Assembly: GCA_016712675.1 (NCBI GenBank)
Contig: JADJQR010000001.1
Coordinates: 4,030,001 to 4,094,000, forward strand
Length of the DNA: 64,000 bases
Origin: a bacterium
GTDB taxonomy: Bacteria > Krumholzibacteriota > Krumholzibacteriia > LZORAL124-64-63
Reading direction: 5' to 3'
A program made the translations under genes and the position numbers. Shown here piece after piece: positions 6,980 to 15,254 of this stretch. The first letter of the stretch is position 1. Every line of letters starts with the position of its first letter. Below the pieces are notes generated by a model that was not told the origin of the DNA, did no database searches, and was given only the letters and a program-made list of their open reading frames with translations.

Positions 6980-8278
6980 TCAGGCCGGCCGGCCCAGACG
7001 CCGGAACATCTCCAGCTTGTAGGCCTCCACGCCCGGCTGGTCGAACGGGTTCAGGCCCAGCAGCAGCCCGCCGATGCCGATCGCCTTCTCGAACATGTAG
7101 ATCAGCGCGCCGACCGTGTGCGGCGTGACCTGATCCACGCCGATGGCCTGGCAGGGGACCCCGCCCTGGATGTGGGCCTGGCGGGTGGCCTCGAAGGCGG
7201 TCCAGTTGATCTCGTCGAAGGGACGGCCGGCCAGGTAGCCGAGGCCGTCGGCGTCGGCTCCGGGATCGGCCGGGACGACCAGGCCCGGCACGGCGCTGCG
7301 GGCGCAGAGGAAGGTCTCCTGCAGGTTGCGGCGACCTTCCTGGAGGTACTGGCCGAGACTGTGGAGGTCGGTGGTGAAGACCGCCGAGGCCGGGTAGATG
7401 CCCCGGCCCTGCTTGCCCTCGCTTTCGCCGAAGAGCTGTTTCCACCACTCCTGCAGCGTCTTCAGGCCGCTGTGGAACGAACTGAGCACCTCGGTGGTGA
7501 AACCCTGTTCGCAGAGTGCGTAGCGCGCCGCCGCATAGAGGTGGGCCGGGTTGTCGAACAGGCCCTCGCCGGCGCAGGCCGACTGCATGGCGCGCGCGCC
7601 GGCGACCAGGCCGCGCACGTCCACGCCGGCCATCGCCAGCGGCACCAGGCCCACGGGCGTCAGCACCGAGAAGCGGCCGCCCACGTCGTCGGGAACGACG
7701 AACGTCTCCCAGCCCTCGGCGTCGGCCAGCTGGCGCAGCGCGCCCCGGCGGGCGTCGGTCACCGCAGTGATGCGCGCGGCCGCGCCCTTGTCTCCGTAGC
7801 GCTGCCGCAGCAGGCCGCGCAGCACGCGGAACGCGACCGCGGGCTCAACGGTGGTGCCGGACTTGGAGATCACGCAGACGCGGAAATCACGGTCCGCGAC
7901 CGCCCGCAGGACGCCGTCCAGCGACGCCGAGCACAGGCCGGTGCCGGCGAACAGCAGCGGCACGCCGACGCCGGGCGCCGGCGGCAGCGCGTCGAGCACC
8001 GCGCGCGCGCCCAGGTACGAGCCGCCGATGCCGACCACGACGACGGCCTGCGCATCGGCGCGGGCACGCGCGGCAGCCGCGTCGCAGGCGACGAACTCGG
8101 GCTCGCCGATGCGCGACGGCAGGTCCAGCCAGCCCAGGAACTCGTGCCCTGCACAGGTGCCGTGGGCCAGGCTGCGGGCGGCTTCAGCCACACGGGGGGC
8201 CAGCGCCTCCAGGCGGTCGCGGCCGAGGAACGCTTCGGTCCCGGCCAGGTCCAGGCTGACTCCGGCGGCTTCGAGCAT
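6980..8278 (-). CDS. pgi: Glucose-6-phosphate isomerase
   Basis: A 432-residue cytoplasmic enzyme interconverting glucose-6-phosphate and fructose-6-phosphate in glycolysis and gluconeogenesis. Family motifs are clear: VVVGIGGSYLGARAVLDALP, the sugar-phosphate-binding VISKSGTTVEP, GGRFSVLTPVGLVPLAMAG, and GRGIYPASAVFTTDLHSLGQ before the C-terminal catalytic region. The length fits the shorter bacterial form (about 430-450 residues) rather than the E. coli type. It is divergent from thiI, and the lipoprotein gene follows it 100 nt downstream on the same strand. Confidence 0.95.
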   Translation of the reverse strand: MLEAAGVSLDLAGTEAFLGRDRLEALAPRVAEAARSLAHGTCAGHEFLGWLDLPSRIGEPEFVACDAAAARARADAQAVVVVGIGGSYLGARAVLDALPPAPGVGVPLLFAGTGLCSASLDGVLRAVADRDFRVCVISKSGTTVEPAVAFRVLRGLLRQRYGDKGAAARITAVTDARRGALRQLADAEGWETFVVPDDVGGRFSVLTPVGLVPLAMAGVDVRGLVAGARAMQSACAGEGLFDNPAHLYAAARYALCEQGFTTEVLSSFHSGLKTLQEWWKQLFGESEGKQGRGIYPASAVFTTDLHSLGQYLQEGRRNLQETFLCARSAVPGLVVPADPGADADGLGYLAGRPFDEINWTAFEATRQAHIQGGVPCQAIGVDQVTPHTVGALIYMFEKAIGIGGLLLGLNPFDQPGVEAYKLEMFRRLGRPA

Positions 8279-8410
8279 GGGTTCGTCCTTCCGTGGGGCG
8301 GCGCGCCTTGCGTGGCGGCGCCGGCAGGTCCATTCTGGGTCCAGGCCGGGCGGCGGACCCGGTCAGCGCCCACGATACAGCCGCGCGGGCGGGAATCAAG
8401 CGGGAGAACC

Positions 8411-9643
8411 ATGTCGTTGCCGACGCCTGTCATTGCCTGCACGTACTCCGAGATCGCCCTGAAGGGGCGGAACCGGAAGCTGTTCCTGCGGAAGCTGCTG
8501 AACAACATGCAGGCGATGCTCAAGGGCCTCGGCGGCGTGACCATCCACCATGTCGAGAGCCGGCTGCTGGTGCGGCTGCACGACGAGACGCGGACCGCGG
8601 AGGCGGCCGCGCGGCTGCACCGGGTGTTCGGCCTGCAGTGGGTGTCGCCGGCGATCGAGCTCGACCGCGGGCCGCTCGACGCCGAGTTGGCCGACGACCT
8701 GGACGCCGGCCGCGAACCGCGCCTGACGGCCGTCTGCGAGGCCGCGTGCCAGCTGGCCGACGAGGGGCTGGGCCGCGCGCGCAACTTCCGCATCCACGCG
8801 CGGCGCAGCGACCGGACCTTCGGCCTGAACAGCCTGCAGATCGGCGCCGTCGCCGGCGCCGCCGTGCACCAGCGCAGCGGCGTGCCCGGCCGGATGGTCG
8901 ACGCCGACTTCACGATCGACGTGCTGGTGCTACGCGCCAGCGTGCTCGTGTTCGCGCTGAAGGAGCAGGCCTTCGGCGGCCTGCCGGCCTGCTCGAGCGG
9001 GCGCAGCCTCGTGCTGCTGTCCGGCGGCATCGACTCGCCCGTGGCGGCCTGGATGCTGATGCGCCGCGGCAGCCGTTGCGACTTCGTCCATTTCCACAGC
9101 GGCCGCACGCCGGAGGAAGCCGACACCGGCAAGATCGAGGACCTGACCGCGCTGCTGGCGCGCTGGTCGCCGATGCCCCTGCACCTGTACCTGGTGCCGG
9201 TCGTGCCCTACGAGATGCGGGCCATCGGCGCCATCGACGACAGCCACGACATGGTGATGTTCCGGCGCTTCATGGTGCGCACGGCGGCCCGGCTGGCCCG
9301 CCGCCACAAGTGCCTGGCGCTGGTCACCGGCGACAGCCTGGGCCAGGTCGCCAGCCAGACCCTGCACAACCTGGCGGCCATCAGCCCGGACATCAGCCTA
9401 CCGATCCTGCGGCCCCTGGTGGGCCTGGACAAGCACGAGATCACCGCCTGGAGCCACCGGACGGGCCTGTTCGAGACCTCCATTCGGCCCTACCGCGACT
9501 GCTGCTCCATCCGCTCCCCCCGCCCCACGCTGGCGGCCCGGGGGATCGACCTGCTGCGCCTCTCGGAGGCCATGGGCCTGGAGGACGCCGTCCGCGAGGC
9601 CGCCGACGCCGCCGTGCGGCGCGTCATTGCCCCCGAAGCCTGA
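8411..9643 (+). CDS. thiI: tRNA 4-thiouridine synthetase ThiI (short form)
   Basis: A 410-residue enzyme that activates U8 of tRNA for sulfur transfer and often also serves thiamine thiazole synthesis. It has an N-terminal ferredoxin-like/THUMP region (SEIALKGRNRKLFLRKLLNN), then the PP-loop signature LSGGIDSPVAAWMLMRRG. It ends at EA without a C-terminal rhodanese domain, as in Bacillus-type ThiI, so the sulfur relay must use another protein. ATG 8411 follows GGGAGAACC. It is a monocistronic unit between pgi and the chemotaxis genes. Confidence 0.93.
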   Translation: MSLPTPVIACTYSEIALKGRNRKLFLRKLLNNMQAMLKGLGGVTIHHVESRLLVRLHDETRTAEAAARLHRVFGLQWVSPAIELDRGPLDAELADDLDAGREPRLTAVCEAACQLADEGLGRARNFRIHARRSDRTFGLNSLQIGAVAGAAVHQRSGVPGRMVDADFTIDVLVLRASVLVFALKEQAFGGLPACSSGRSLVLLSGGIDSPVAAWMLMRRGSRCDFVHFHSGRTPEEADTGKIEDLTALLARWSPMPLHLYLVPVVPYEMRAIGAIDDSHDMVMFRRFMVRTAARLARRHKCLALVTGDSLGQVASQTLHNLAAISPDISLPILRPLVGLDKHEITAWSHRTGLFETSIRPYRDCCSIRSPRPTLAARGIDLLRLSEAMGLEDAVREAADAAVRRVIAPEA

Positions 9644-9820
9644 TCCGGGCCCTTTCCTGAAGAAAAACCTAAATCGGCGGCCGCTCCAACCGATGAACCC
9701 GTTGAGCCGGAACGGGCTCGCACCCGGTCCGGCGGGCGCCTTGTCCTGCCGCGCGGGAGCGGCGTACCCCGGCCGGACGGCGGCCGCGGGCACACAGACG
9801 ATACGCAGGAGGCTTGCACG

Positions 9821-10183
9821 ATGAAGATTCTGGTGGTGGACGACTCCCGCGCGATGCGGCGCATCGTCTCGCGCACGATCCGCCAGGCGGGCTTCGAGGG
9901 CCACGAGATCCTCGAGGCCGAGAACGGCCGTGAGGCGCTCGACGTCGTCAAGGCACAGAAGCCGGACCTGATCCTCTCGGACTGGCACATGCCCGAGATG
10001 ACGGGGATCGAGTTCCTGTCGGCGTTGAACGCCGGCGGCTTCGAGATCCCGTTCGGGTTCGTCACGTCCGAGAGCACCAAGGAGATGGTCGACCTGGCCA
10101 CCGAGGGCGGCGCGATGTTCCTGCTCGCGAAGCCGTTCACGGCCGAGGACATGGCCCAGGTGCTGGGAGCGTTCGTCCAGTGA
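9821..10183 (+). CDS. CheY-like single-domain response regulator
   Basis: A 120-residue receiver domain with the acidic pocket (VVDDS), the phosphoacceptor aspartate in LILSDWHMPEMTG, the conserved Ser/Thr region (FVTSES) and the lysine in LLAKPFT. ATG 9821 follows AGGAGG. Its stop overlaps the GTG of the next gene (GTGA), so the two are translationally coupled. That neighbour is a tandem CheX-type phosphatase candidate, which suggests a signal-output and dephosphorylation pair. Confidence 0.92.
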   Translation: MKILVVDDSRAMRRIVSRTIRQAGFEGHEILEAENGREALDVVKAQKPDLILSDWHMPEMTGIEFLSALNAGGFEIPFGFVTSESTKEMVDLATEGGAMFLLAKPFTAEDMAQVLGAFVQ

Positions 10184-11247
10184 TCACGCTTGCGCGCATG
10201 CGTCGGGTCGAGGATCCGACCGACCTGATGTCGAAGCTCGAGGCGCTGCAGGAAGCCGTGTCGGCGTTCCGGCAGACCTTCCAGGTCCAGTTCGGGATGG
10301 AACTGGAACTGGTCGGCATGCCCGGCACGCCGGATCCGGACCTGATCGCCTACGGGAGTACGCTGGCCGTCGCCAACGACCAGGTCAACTACCAGTTCGC
10401 CTGCGGCTTCCCCGAGGATACCGCCAGGAAGCTGACGCGCATTCTGTTCGCGATGGACGACGACGAGAAGCCCGGTCTCGAGGACATGGGCGACGGGCTA
10501 CGGGAGATCCCGAACGTCGCCGCCGGCGTGTGGAAGGCCATGCGCGAGCGCACTGCCGGCGAACACTATCAGCTGGGCCTGCCGATCTTCCTGAAGGGCA
10601 ACAGCTGGGTCCGGTATTTTCCGCGTAATGTGAACGCCATCGGCCAGACGCTGCGGGCCCCCGACGGGGAACTCATGCAGCTGGTCCTGATCTGGCAGTA
10701 TGGCCAACGCGACGGAGGCGAACGGCTCATGTCCACCCAGACGTACGAAGGTCCCGCGGCGACGGGACGGTCCGTGCCCACCCAGGTCCTGCAGGAAGCA
10801 GTCAGGGCCGTGATCGACACATGCGCGATCCAGATGAACCTGGAGCTGAGTGTCGATTCGAATCCCTCGGATCCCCGCGATGCCGAAGTCGAGTACGGCA
10901 GCAGCATCGCGCTCACTTCCGAGACGGGAGGCTGGCAGCTTGCCGTCATGGGCAGCCGCGCCAGCTGCGAGGCGCTGACCCGCAACCTCTTCGCAATGGA
11001 AGAGGACGAGGATCCCGCCATGGCGGACATGGCCGATGCGCTGGGCGAGATCGCCAACGTCGCTGCCGGCGTGCTCAAGGCCAGCCGCGCCGCGGCCGGG
11101 CAGACGGTGCAGTTGGGGCTGCCTCTGTTCATGGAGGGCAAGGGCTGCTTCGAGTTCTTCGCCGCCGGGATCCAGGGCATGGCGCAGACCGTGCGCGGCG
11201 AAAAGGGCCTGTCGGCCCATGTCATCCTGATCTGGCAGGAAGGCTGA
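10180..11247 (+). CDS. Tandem CheX-like (CheC/CheX/FliY family) protein
   Basis: A 355-residue cytoplasmic protein made of two similar halves. Each half carries the CheC/CheX-type helix motif: GLREIPNVAAGVWKA then QLGLPIF in the first, and ALGEIANVAAGVLKA then QLGLPLF in the second. In the family the E and N of such a helix drive CheY-P dephosphorylation, so this looks like an internally duplicated phosphatase. Each half also ends with a strand reading LVLIWQ or VILIWQ. It starts at GTG 10180, overlapping the preceding cheY stop; ATG 10198 or 10228 are alternatives. CheY-P as substrate is inferred from the neighbour. Confidence 0.75.
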   Translation: MITLARMRRVEDPTDLMSKLEALQEAVSAFRQTFQVQFGMELELVGMPGTPDPDLIAYGSTLAVANDQVNYQFACGFPEDTARKLTRILFAMDDDEKPGLEDMGDGLREIPNVAAGVWKAMRERTAGEHYQLGLPIFLKGNSWVRYFPRNVNAIGQTLRAPDGELMQLVLIWQYGQRDGGERLMSTQTYEGPAATGRSVPTQVLQEAVRAVIDTCAIQMNLELSVDSNPSDPRDAEVEYGSSIALTSETGGWQLAVMGSRASCEALTRNLFAMEEDEDPAMADMADALGEIANVAAGVLKASRAAAGQTVQLGLPLFMEGKGCFEFFAAGIQGMAQTVRGEKGLSAHVILIWQEG

Positions 11248-11252
11248 TCGCC

Positions 11253-11735
11253 GTGGCCCTCGTGTTCCCGAAGCAGGCGGAGATCTTCGACCTGATCGAG
11301 ATGCTGATCGGGGAGAAGCCCGTGTTCAAGCGCGGCCAGGGCTGGGACCTGCGCAATCCCGAGCCCGGCGCCTACATCACGTTCCTGCAGGGCAAGGACT
11401 ACGAGGTCGAGGGCGCGGTGATCACCGACCTGGCGGCCACGCTCTACATCGGCGGCAAGCTCATCCTGCTGCCGCCGGCCAGCCTGCAGAACCAGTACGC
11501 GTCCGGCGCCGCGGAGGAACCCGTGGTCGAGGCCGTCACCGAGGTCATCAACAACCTGCGCACGCTCTTCAACGCCATCGAGCTCAACCCGCACGTGGCG
11601 CCCACGAAGACGTTCCTCTACCAGGTGCCGGCGGCGGACGACTTCGTGGCCTGGATCCTGGATCCCGGCAAGCGCATCGACTACGTCGGCAAGACGCCGT
11701 ACGGGGACGGAACCATCACGCTCATCGCGCCCTGA
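11253..11735 (+). CDS. Unknown protein in the chemotaxis cluster, possibly degenerate CheX-like
   Basis: A 160-residue soluble protein beginning VALVFPKQAEIFDLIEMLIG. GTG 11253 lies 5 nt behind the stop of the tandem CheX gene, with AGGAAGG upstream, so it is the third gene of this small operon. It contains VVEAVTEVINNLRTLFNAIE, loosely like the E..N helix of CheC/CheX, but without the downstream G-P pattern. I do not recognise it otherwise. Its position suggests a role with the adjacent response regulator; that is inference. Confidence 0.65.
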   Translation: MALVFPKQAEIFDLIEMLIGEKPVFKRGQGWDLRNPEPGAYITFLQGKDYEVEGAVITDLAATLYIGGKLILLPPASLQNQYASGAAEEPVVEAVTEVINNLRTLFNAIELNPHVAPTKTFLYQVPAADDFVAWILDPGKRIDYVGKTPYGDGTITLIAP

Positions 11736-11814
11736 GGCGTCGGCGTCCCGCCGTGATTAACGTATCGCCACGGACCGCCGGCCTGCCGCCGGCTCCGCAT
11801 CCGTGGAGTCCCCC

Positions 11815-12105
11815 ATGCCCCTGCAATTCATCCCGCTGGCGTTGACGATCCTGGCCGTGCTGGCCCTGGGAATCGTCGCCGTCATCAGTTCCACCTCCGG
11901 CGGCGCCGATTGGCTGCAGCGGCGTTGGCGTCGGGACGACGTCGCCGCTGGTTCCGGGGCGGGACGCGCGGACGCGATCCCCGGCTCAGGCGCGGACGGC
12001 CTCGCAGGAGCGGCAGATGCGCTCGGCGATGCGGTCGAGGGGCACCACCGTGCCGACGGCCCCCAGGAGGGCGGCCTCGCGCGGCATCCCGTAGACGATG
12101 CATGA
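11815..12105 (+). CDS. Doubtful small membrane protein overlapping cheB
   Basis: The first 26 residues (MPLQFIPLALTILAVLALGI and following VAVISS) form a convincing single transmembrane segment, and GTGGAG precedes the ATG. Beyond residue 57 the frame runs antisense through the 3' end of cheB for 120 bp and has low-complexity composition. Either the gene is real with an overlapping tail, or its true end has been lost where it meets cheB. Confidence 0.3.
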   Translation: MPLQFIPLALTILAVLALGIVAVISSTSGGADWLQRRWRRDDVAAGSGAGRADAIPGSGADGLAGAADALGDAVEGHHRADGPQEGGLARHPVDDA

Positions 12106-13026
12106 GGCCTCGTCCTGGCCGATGGTCTCGGCGCCGGCCTGACGCATCTGCAGCAAGCCCTGCGCTCCGTCGGCGCCCATGCCCGTCAGGATGACGCCCA
12201 CAGCGTCGGCCTTCGCCGCCTCGGCCACCGACCGGAACAGGACGTCGACGGACGGCTTGTGTCCGCTCACCTTCGGCCCATCCTTGAGCTCCACGCGGTA
12301 GGTGGCACCCTGCCGGCGCAGGATCAGGTGCCGATCGCCAGGCGCCAGCAGGGCCAGCCCCGTGGTCAGGGTCTCGCCGTCCGTCGCCTCGCGCACCGTC
12401 ATCGCCGACAGACCGTCCAGCCTCGCCGCCAGCTGGCGCGTGAAGACGGGCGGCATGTGCTGCACGATGACCGTCGGCGGTGTGTTCTCGGGCAGGCGCT
12501 CGAGGATGCGCGCCAGGGCCTCGGTGCCCCCGGTGCTGGCGCCGACCGCCAGCAGGTGCCGGCCGCCGGCGCGCAGCGGGGCCAGCGATCCGGTGGGCGG
12601 TGCAGCGGGTGCCGGCGTCCGTCCTCGCACCTGCGCCCGCGCCGCGGCACGCACCTTGCCGACCAGTTCGATGACGAACGCCTGGCGGCGGTCCTCGCTC
12701 ACGTTCTTGCCGACCACCTCGACGGCACCGCGCGAGAGGGCTTCGAGAGCCTTCGAACTGCCGGCCTGTGTCAGGGTCGAGACCACGACCACCGGTAGCG
12801 GGAAGTGCTTCATGAGCTTGCCGAGGAACGTCAATCCGTCCATGCGCGGCATCTCGATATCAAGGGTCACCACGTCCGGCGGGTCCTTGACGATCAGGTC
12901 GCGGGCCACGTACGGGTCGGGCGCCATGCCGATGACCTCGATGCCTTCGGCCGCCTGCAACCCGCGCCTGATGATCGCGCAGACGGTCGGCGAATCGTCG
13001 ACGATGAGGACGCGGATCGTCTTCAA
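11986..13026 (-). CDS. cheB: Chemotaxis response regulator protein-glutamate methylesterase CheB
   Basis: A 346-residue protein with an N-terminal receiver domain (VLIVDDSPTV, phosphoacceptor in VVTLDIEMPRMDG) joined to a methylesterase domain. That domain has the catalytic serine in VGASTGGTEAL, the histidine in IVQHMPP and the aspartate in TGMGADGAQG. It removes methyl groups from chemoreceptors to reset adaptation, opposite to CheR. The start is TTG 13026, 4 nt behind the stop of the CheX-like gene. It is the last gene of the minus-strand che operon. Confidence 0.95.
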   Translation of the reverse strand: MKTIRVLIVDDSPTVCAIIRRGLQAAEGIEVIGMAPDPYVARDLIVKDPPDVVTLDIEMPRMDGLTFLGKLMKHFPLPVVVVSTLTQAGSSKALEALSRGAVEVVGKNVSEDRRQAFVIELVGKVRAAARAQVRGRTPAPAAPPTGSLAPLRAGGRHLLAVGASTGGTEALARILERLPENTPPTVIVQHMPPVFTRQLAARLDGLSAMTVREATDGETLTTGLALLAPGDRHLILRRQGATYRVELKDGPKVSGHKPSVDVLFRSVAEAAKADAVGVILTGMGADGAQGLLQMRQAGAETIGQDEASCIVYGMPREAALLGAVGTVVPLDRIAERICRSCEAVRA

Positions 13027-13030
13027 GGTG

Positions 13031-13489
13031 CTACTCCGTGACCAGGCCGAGCAGAACCGCGTTCTCTTCGAGCATGAAGCCCAGCCAGTCCGGGTCGTCG
13101 ACACGTGCCGCCAGGAACTCGGGCGTAGCCTCGACCACCCACGGGCTGCCCAGCCGGAAATCGGCCCCCTTGCCGGCGATCGCCATGATGACGTGGCCGC
13201 AGATCACATTGAGCAGCTCGCCGAGCGAGTCCGGGGCCATGGCATCAGCCTCGATCTCCTCGGGCTCGAGGCCCAGGATGTTGGCAGCGATCTCTGGCAC
13301 GCACTCGCCGGGCACAGCCAACGACAAGGTGCCGGCGACGTCGCCGGTGAACGAGATCTGCGCCAGGACGTAGTCGCCATCGGCGTCCAGCAACGTGGAC
13401 TTGTGGACCGGCTCGCCGAACATGAAGGTCAGCTGCTCGACCACCTCGAGGAAGGTCGTGCTGACGGCCGCCAGGATCTGTTCACGCAT
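13031..13489 (-). CDS. CheX/CheC-type chemotaxis phosphatase domain protein
   Basis: A 152-residue protein with the family helix SLGELLNVICGHVIMAIAG followed by the proline in RLGSPWV, the arrangement expected of CheX-like CheY-P phosphatases. Its start overlaps the 3' end of the upstream cheY by 8 nt, and cheB begins just after its stop, so it is tightly embedded in the operon. With no CheZ in the cluster, this protein is the likeliest terminator of the CheY signal. Confidence 0.85.
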   Translation of the reverse strand: MREQILAAVSTTFLEVVEQLTFMFGEPVHKSTLLDADGDYVLAQISFTGDVAGTLSLAVPGECVPEIAANILGLEPEEIEADAMAPDSLGELLNVICGHVIMAIAGKGADFRLGSPWVVEATPEFLAARVDDPDWLGFMLEENAVLLGLVTE

Positions 13490-13871
13490 GGCTCGCCACC
13501 CCCGTCACGTTGTCGACGACCTCGCGAATGCGCTCCGGGGTGAAGGGCTTCTGGATGTAGTCCCGGACGCCCATGTCCTTCAGGCGCTGGATGCGCGGCT
13601 CGCTGCCGGCCGAGGAGACGATCACCACCGGTACGGTCCTGATCATGCCGTTGTCCACCATGCGCGCCACCATCGTTTCGCCGTCCATGATCGGCATGCT
13701 GATGTCGCAGAGCACGAGATCGATCCACTCGGCCTCGAGGATCTCCAGCGCCTCCTGCCCGTTGCCGGCCTGGTACAGGAGATTGATGTCGACCCCGGCC
13801 AGATGCAGGGCCTTGCTGATCACGGCCCGGACGGTGACCGAGTCGTCAACGAGCAGAATGTTGAACGCCAT
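13482..13871 (-). CDS. cheY: Chemotaxis response regulator CheY
   Basis: A 129-residue receiver-domain protein: NILLVDDS acidic pocket, phosphoacceptor aspartate in LVLCDISMPIMDG, IVSS in the switch position and conserved lysine in YIQKPFTPE. ATG 13871 is preferred; a GTG three codons upstream is an alternative. It overlaps the HDOD gene upstream by 26 nt and the CheX-like gene downstream by 8 nt, so translation is probably coupled. It is the presumed phosphoacceptor of CheA in this operon. Confidence 0.92.
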   Translation of the reverse strand: MAFNILLVDDSVTVRAVISKALHLAGVDINLLYQAGNGQEALEILEAEWIDLVLCDISMPIMDGETMVARMVDNGMIRTVPVVIVSSAGSEPRIQRLKDMGVRDYIQKPFTPERIREVVDNVTGVASHA

Positions 13872-14736
13872 TGCCTTCACCTTCCCTGACTGTCTGGAAC
13901 ATGGTATCCAGCTCGTTCACCGCGGTCAGGACCTCGGCCCCGACCTTCTCGGCCACGCCCACGCCTAGACCCAGGCGCTCGCTCGCAGCCCGGTCCAGAC
14001 GGTAACTCAGTCCGTCCGCGCCGCCGCCGAACCCGAAGTCCAGGCAGAGGATGTCGGCGACATGGACGAGGTCCGCCAACTCGCGGCAGCCCTCGCTGGC
14101 GTTCGACGGCTGGTGATGCCAGCGCACGGCCTCGGCAACGTCGTCCGGCAGGTTCCAAGAGGTCAACAGCGCCGCTGCCACCTCGGCGTGGTCGATGCCC
14201 AGGACCATCTGTTCGGCCTCGTTGAAGGCGAGGCGGTCCATGCGCATGATCTCCTTGATGGGCTCGTCGTCGACCTCGACGAACGTGCCCAGCACGATCT
14301 TGCCCATGTCGTGCAGGAGGCCCGCCGTGAACGCCTCGCCGCGGCAGTTGAGCTCGAGCTGCGCCGCCACCAGCTCGGCGCAGATGGCCGTCGCGATCGA
14401 GTGGCGCCAGAGGCTCTCCGAATCCATGTCATAGCCCTTGATCGGCTTGCGCACGAGCGGGGCCACCGACATGCAGAGGACCATCTGGAAGATGCGGTTG
14501 GTGCCCAGCCGGACGATGGCTTCCTTGACGGTGCGGATCGACTTCGACCAGCCGAAGTAGGCCGAATTCGAGAGCTGGAGCACGTTCGCGGTCAGGCCGG
14601 GATCGTACTCGATCATCCGGGCCAGGGCGTCGAAGTTCACGTCCGGCTCGTTGAGGTACTGGCGCAGCTTGATGACGACCGACGGCAGCGACGGCACCGT
14701 CTGGATCCTCGCCAGAATGGCTTCGCGCTCGCTCAC
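13846..14736 (-). CDS. HDOD domain signalling protein
   Basis: A 296-residue protein with a full HDOD domain: the opening IQTVPSLPSVVIKLRQYLNE, DPGLTANVLQLSNSAYFG, RTVKEAIVRLGTNRIFQMVL and the partial HD motif GLLHDMGKIVLGTF, ending in a region with AVRWHHQPSNA. HDOD proteins are signalling modules often found beside chemotaxis and two-component genes. GTG 14736 overlaps the cheD stop by 4 nt and lies behind GGAGGTGGAG. Its exact role is unknown; position suggests modulation of receptor or kinase output. Confidence 0.88.
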   Translation of the reverse strand: MSEREAILARIQTVPSLPSVVIKLRQYLNEPDVNFDALARMIEYDPGLTANVLQLSNSAYFGWSKSIRTVKEAIVRLGTNRIFQMVLCMSVAPLVRKPIKGYDMDSESLWRHSIATAICAELVAAQLELNCRGEAFTAGLLHDMGKIVLGTFVEVDDEPIKEIMRMDRLAFNEAEQMVLGIDHAEVAAALLTSWNLPDDVAEAVRWHHQPSNASEGCRELADLVHVADILCLDFGFGGGADGLSYRLDRAASERLGLGVGVAEKVGAEVLTAVNELDTMFQTVREGEGNGVQHSAR

Positions 14737-15254
14737 AGCTCCACCTCCTGGCCTTCCGACTTGACGGTCGTGCGACCGTCCGCCATGTGGAGATAGAGCG
14801 TGCGCGCCTTCGAGCCGCCCACGTCCTCCTTGGCGATCAGGATGTTGTTCTTCCAGAGGAACTTCCGCAGGATCGTGTAGTTGCGCTGCCCGATGCGGAA
14901 GGTCTCTTCCTTGCCCAGGGGCGAGCCCGCACCGGCGACCTTGGCGATCAGGTTCTGGCGTTGGGCGCCCGCCTGGTACATCTCGTGGAGCATGGCGGCG
15001 ACGCCCGTATCCACGAACATCGACGGCTTGAGGCGCGCCTTTTCCGGGTCGATCTTCGACATCGGCAGCATGCAGTGGATCATGGCGCCGATACCCGCCA
15101 GCGGGTCGTACAGCGTCAGACCCACGCACGATCCCAGCGAGTAGGTGACGAGCACGTCCTCGCGGTTGCGCGACATCTTCATGTCGCTGATGTCCACGCA
15201 GATGCTGCGCCTGGCACGCAGGACCTGGCCGGGTCTTTCCATGACTTGAGTCAA
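14733..15254 (-). CDS. cheD: Chemoreceptor glutamine deamidase CheD
   Basis: A 173-residue enzyme that converts specific receptor glutamines to glutamates. The catalytic cysteine lies in YSLGSCVGLTLYDP and the histidine in GAMIHCMLP; a MFVDTGVAAMLHEM helix and GQRNYTILRKFLWKN follow as expected. The gene overlaps both neighbours by four bases (cheR upstream, HDOD downstream). CheD in other bacteria also binds CheC, whose relatives occur here as CheX-like proteins. Confidence 0.93.
   Translation of the reverse strand: MTQVMERPGQVLRARRSICVDISDMKMSRNREDVLVTYSLGSCVGLTLYDPLAGIGAMIHCMLPMSKIDPEKARLKPSMFVDTGVAAMLHEMYQAGAQRQNLIAKVAGAGSPLGKEETFRIGQRNYTILRKFLWKNNILIAKEDVGGSKARTLYLHMADGRTTVKSEGQEVEL

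Noticed and set aside
5122-7128. Plus-strand frame of 668 residues across the hairpin region
   Set aside because: It reads through three hairpins and is antisense to two well-supported genes; the repeated RNPQPRRGEDS words are just the translated shared loop.
10850-10880. GATTCGAATCCC resembling a tRNA T-loop
   Set aside because: It is inside the tandem CheX coding sequence with no acceptor or anticodon stem around it.
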